DNA of 8,643 nt, taken from Deltaproteobacteria bacterium (GTDB lineage: Bacteria; Desulfobacterota; Anaeroferrophillalia; Anaeroferrophillales; Tharpellaceae). The position numbers were made by a program, and so were the translations under genes. Shown here piece by piece: positions 6,196-8,643 of this stretch; within the stretch, counting starts at the first letter, position 1, and each line of letters begins with the position of its first letter. Location of the stretch: NCBI GenBank assembly GCA_013153415.1, contig JAADEO010000058.1, forward strand, positions 1 to 8,643. The letters are read 5' to 3'. The notes below the pieces were generated by a model. The model saw only the letters and a program-made list of their open reading frames with translations, searched no databases and was not told where the DNA came from.

Positions 6196-6998
6196 GCGCG
6201 GTTTTCGACGATTGCTCTGACCAGTTCCAAATCTTCCGGCTTGTCGACATCGATAGCGGCTTCGGCGAACGGTAGCCGCACGGCAGCGGCGGTCAGCCCC
6301 ATTTTCCCGGCCAGGCGCTGCAGGGCTTCATCCAGCGTCAGTCTGCGCAAAACAAATTTTATTACTGTCATCCAGCCGCACATGCTGATCAGTCTGTGCG
6401 GCTTTTTGCGTTCTTTCTCCACCTGTTGCCAGAAGGTCGCGGCCCGGCGGCTCTCCGGGGTAAGGAAAGCGAAGAGGTTGCAGGAACAGTAGGCGCCGTC
6501 CTTGAACCGGGTTACGGTCCGGCGGCTTTGCGGATACCTTTGTTGCAGCAGGTCGTAATCCTCCATGCCGATGGCAAGGTCGGTCTGCGGCTCTTCCGCC
6601 ATCCGGCAGAAGCAGTCGACCATCTCGGAGGTCAGCAGGGCGTGGTCGGCAGTGGTCAGGAGAACTTTTTGCTCCTGAGGGATCGTTTGCAGGGCCTGGG
6701 CCGCGCTGCGGCTCGGGCTGGTATCATTTGCCAGCCAGCTGATTGTCGGTTTTTTTAGGTATGGGCCCAGTTCGGGTGAGACATCGAGAACTGTCGCCGG
6801 TGGACCGCAAAGAATGATCCGGTCGACGGCGGTCGCTTCCAGTAGCGCATCGAGTACTCTGGCCAGCATCGCTTTGCCGCCGATTCTGATCAGGGCTTTG
6901 CCCGCCGCCCCGGTGCTTTTGAGCAGCGGGTCGTCCGGACCCCGGTCTCCGGCTAAGACCACGGCGGTAAAATCTCCTGGATGCTTTTGCTTGGTCAC
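6192..6998 (-). CDS. MobA-like NTP transferase family protein
   Basis: The 268-residue protein has an NTP-transferase fold of the MobA/GlmU type. AVVLAGDRGPDDPLL (12-26) is a modified nucleotide loop, followed by GKALIRIGGKAMLARVL (33-49) with the conserved Lys. LLTTADHALLT (113-123) carries the metal-site Asp, and AIDVDKPEDLELV (248-260) is the terminal metal motif. The loop lacks the plain GxGxR pattern, replaced by a longer GDRGPDDPL. It starts with GTG at 6998, overlapping the upstream acyltransferase stop as GTGA, with AAGAG just ahead, so translation is probably coupled. Sharing a transcript with a lipid acyltransferase and lying beside a second nucleotidyltransferase argues for activation of a lipid head group rather than molybdopterin chemistry. 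This is inference; the activated substrate is unknown. The segment KKPHRLISMCGWMTVIKFVL (198-217) is moderately hydrophobic and may be membrane-facing. Confidence 0.8.
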   Translation of the reverse strand: MTKQKHPGDFTAVVLAGDRGPDDPLLKSTGAAGKALIRIGGKAMLARVLDALLEATAVDRIILCGPPATVLDVSPELGPYLKKPTISWLANDTSPSRSAAQALQTIPQEQKVLLTTADHALLTSEMVDCFCRMAEEPQTDLAIGMEDYDLLQQRYPQSRRTVTRFKDGAYCSCNLFAFLTPESRRAATFWQQVEKERKKPHRLISMCGWMTVIKFVLRRLTLDEALQRLAGKMGLTAAAVRLPFAEAAIDVDKPEDLELVRAIVENRA

Positions 6999-8125
6999 AG
7001 CTCTTTTCCGTAAATTCGGTAACGTTTGGAGATGCGGCTGCCGATCGCCTCGAGGATCTTGCGCATAGGCAGGTTATCTTCGAGGATCCAGGATTGTTCG
7101 ACTTCCTGAACCCCCTTTCTGGTGAAATGGAGCCTGACCTGATCGATGAGGGTGAAGGCCAGGGCCGCTCCAGTGCTGCCATGCTGGAATTTTTTGCGAA
7201 TACCCATCAATGGTACCCTGGCACTCTGGGGATACCTGATTTTCAGTCGCCAGAGAAATTTCAGCCAACCGTCCGGCAGGAGCCGGCCATTGAGATCGGA
7301 AATGATTTCGTTGAGATTCGGTAGGCCGACGATCATGGCGGCCGACTCGCCGTCAACCTCGGCGAAGACGATGCCCCGGGGCGGAACCAGGAATTTGAGC
7401 TCTTTGCCCATCTGGGCGATTTCCGTCCCGGTCATTGGTACGAAACCCCAGTTCTCCGACCAGGCGTCATTGAAAATCTCCCCGATCAGAGCCAGGTCTT
7501 CATCGATCCGGGCCCGGTTGAGCCGGCGGGTAGTGATCCGGCCCGCCATGCGGCGAGTGGCGACGGTCATGGCCCGGGGAGATTTGAACCAGGGCTCGAC
7601 CAGGTAGGCGAGCAGATCCTTCTCCTTGTGGTAAGCCAGCTTACTGATTCGTTCGGCGTAATAGGGGCGGGCATGGCCCATCATGAAATAGGGTGAGGTA
7701 GAAAAACCATCGACCAGCAGGCCGCACTCCTGATTGATCGAGAGGCTGAAAGGGCCGCGGATTCGTTTCATACCCTGTTGCCGGAGCCAGGTTTCGGCGG
7801 TGTTGAAAAGGGCGGTGAAGGTTTCCGGATTATCATCGGCTTCGAGCATCCCGAAAAAACCGCAGTCATCCCGGTGGCGCTCGAGATGGAGCCGGTCGAT
7901 CTGGGCGCTGATTCGTCCGACTGGAACCGATCCCCGCCGGGCGATCCAGTAGCGGACCTTGGCATGTTCGAAATAGGGATTGCCCGGGTCCAGTTGCATT
8001 TTTTTGTCCAGCAATAGAGGTGGTATCCAGGCCGGGTCGTCCCGGTAGATATTCCAGGGGACTTTGATGAATTCCAGTCTGGCCTTAGGGGTATCGGCCG
8101 GTAGGATGGTCAGCTGGCTACTCAT
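6995..8125 (-). CDS. GNAT-fold N-acyltransferase, YghO/bacterial ceramide synthase-like family
   Basis: The 376-residue soluble protein shows the pattern I recall for the YghO-like family, which includes the characterised Caulobacter ceramide synthase bCerS. The blocks are VPWNIYRDDPAWIPPLL (22-38), NPYFEHA (49-55), VGRISA (69-74), CGFFGMLEADD (88-98), GPFSLSINQECGLLVDGF (124-141) and MMGHARPYY (148-156). A second acyltransferase-like half ends in EQSWILEDNLPMRKILEAIG (343-362), the typical GNAT acyl-CoA region. Such enzymes transfer a fatty acyl chain to an amine, and in bCerS to a sphingoid base. Whether this one makes ceramide needs a serine palmitoyltransferase elsewhere in the genome; none is visible here. 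ATG 8125 puts the first conserved block near residue 20, as expected; CAGG 9 nt upstream is a weak ribosome site. It overlaps the MobA-like gene. A 15-bp dyad lies upstream. Confidence 0.82.
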   Translation of the reverse strand: MSSQLTILPADTPKARLEFIKVPWNIYRDDPAWIPPLLLDKKMQLDPGNPYFEHAKVRYWIARRGSVPVGRISAQIDRLHLERHRDDCGFFGMLEADDNPETFTALFNTAETWLRQQGMKRIRGPFSLSINQECGLLVDGFSTSPYFMMGHARPYYAERISKLAYHKEKDLLAYLVEPWFKSPRAMTVATRRMAGRITTRRLNRARIDEDLALIGEIFNDAWSENWGFVPMTGTEIAQMGKELKFLVPPRGIVFAEVDGESAAMIVGLPNLNEIISDLNGRLLPDGWLKFLWRLKIRYPQSARVPLMGIRKKFQHGSTGAALAFTLIDQVRLHFTRKGVQEVEQSWILEDNLPMRKILEAIGSRISKRYRIYGKEL

Positions 8126-8521
8126 TGTCGAAAACCTGAATCCGGAAATGGTTGAAAACCTGCATCGGGTGAGCGGCTCACCGTTTCCGGCAGGATTAAC
8201 ACAGCCGACTCCGACTGTCCAGAGGCATTTGCCGGGCTTTGTCCTGTCGGCAGCTTCCAGACTGTTTTCTTGTTTGAAAAACCAGAAAATGTTCTGCTGG
8301 GTATACTCATCTGCAGGCCGGAAAGATCCGTTCGGATTGCGGGAGTTATCTCCGCATCAAGCCGGAATGGAGTCCCCGGATCCATGGGATTGATGACGAG
8401 GGTCGGTACGGGACGAAATGATGTTTCGGGGTGCTTGTGACTACGGCCAGCCGGACAGGGCTGAGCGGTGAGATCAAACTGTTAGTGGGTCCGGGAGCGT
8501 CTATCTTCATCGTTTCTTCAT
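8126..8521. other. Intergenic region upstream of the acyltransferase
   Basis: About 400 bases with no convincing gene. Open frames on both strands are low-complexity, have no Shine-Dalgarno site and match no family I know. One minus-strand frame (8385-8122) happens to end in an ATGA overlap with the acyltransferase start. The region contains a perfect dyad at 8168-8182 and two copies of GAAAACCTG (8130-8138, 8154-8162) 24 nt apart. The acyltransferase promoter should be here, but no strong pair of boxes was identified. Confidence 0.6.
8168..8182. promoter_or_regulatory. Dyad GGTGAGC-G-GCTCACC, possible operator
   Basis: A perfect 15-bp palindrome with 7-bp arms and a 1-nt centre lies 42 nt upstream of the acyltransferase ATG. 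That is a sensible place for a dimeric repressor or activator site controlling the acyltransferase/MobA-like pair. The regulator is unknown, and a leader hairpin is the alternative. Confidence 0.4.
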
Positions 8522-8643
8522 CTAAGCAAGAGTATACTGATCGAGGATTCGCTGACGCAGAAACTTAAGGCATCTGCGGCCTTGCGCATTGATCCGGCGG
8601 TATTCAGTCAAGTTTAGCCGGTCGGTACTGAAATCATCTGATG
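8522..8643 (-). CDS. Possible C-terminal fragment of an unidentified protein
   Basis: A minus-strand frame is open from the right edge to TAG at 8524-8522 and gives 39 residues ending FLRQRILDQYTLA. It has a plausible amphipathic, Arg-rich end, but matches no family I recognise. Its third-position GC is only about half, lower than a coding region of this genome would be expected to show. A chance open frame is at least as likely. Confidence 0.22.
   Translation of the reverse strand, partial: SDDFSTDRLNLTEYRRINAQGRRCLKFLRQRILDQYTLA

Noticed and set aside
8122..8385. 87-codon minus-strand frame ending in an ATGA overlap with the acyltransferase
   Set aside because: The overlap imitates coupling, but the product is Ser/Pro-rich without family character and has no Shine-Dalgarno site. 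Conservation in relatives would be needed to revive it.

Overview
The window looks like a chromosomal segment of a Gram-negative, moderately GC-rich bacterium. LptF and LptG place it among bacteria with an outer membrane carrying LPS. Gene content, protein flavour and a widespread CGCGAAG-type intergenic repeat fit the Desulfuromonadales/Desulfobacterota or a related proteobacterial group. That placement is inference, since no rRNA or tRNA is present to settle it.

Layout, left to right. (1) Two overlapping minus-strand genes: a Tam41-like nucleotidyltransferase, cut by the left edge (1-569), and upstream of it a CDP-alcohol phosphatidyltransferase with an extra NTP-transferase-like N-terminal domain (566-1807). 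(2) A gene-free stretch of about 400 bases (1808-2210) with small dyads and a CGCGAAG repeat that has an inverted partner. (3) A plus-strand calcineurin-like metallophosphoesterase (2211-3122). (4) The minus-strand pair lptF-lptG (5259 down to 3119), overlapping by ATGA and preceded by a good sigma70-like promoter. (5) A plus-strand nucleotidyltransferase of the choline-phosphate/inositol-phosphate cytidylyltransferase type (5446-6195). (6) A minus-strand pair overlapping by GTGA: a GNAT-fold N-acyltransferase of the YghO/bacterial ceramide synthase-like family (6995-8125), then a MobA-like nucleotidyltransferase (6192-6998). (7) A right-hand stretch with no convincing gene, apart from a possible C-terminal fragment at the edge.

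Although orientation alternates, the genes share one theme: making, activating, joining and exporting membrane lipids. Two soluble nucleotidyltransferases could activate a polar head group. The Tam41-like enzyme could make a CDP-lipid. The CDP-alcohol transferase would form the phosphodiester. The phosphoesterase could remove a leftover phosphate. The acyltransferase could build an N-acylated (ceramide-like) backbone, and LptFG moves lipid out of the inner membrane. The individual families are recognisable; their union into one pathway is a hypothesis. The locus is compact: three same-strand junctions overlap by about 4 nt, and both convergent junctions share the palindromic tetramer TTAA, so there is no room for dedicated terminators.
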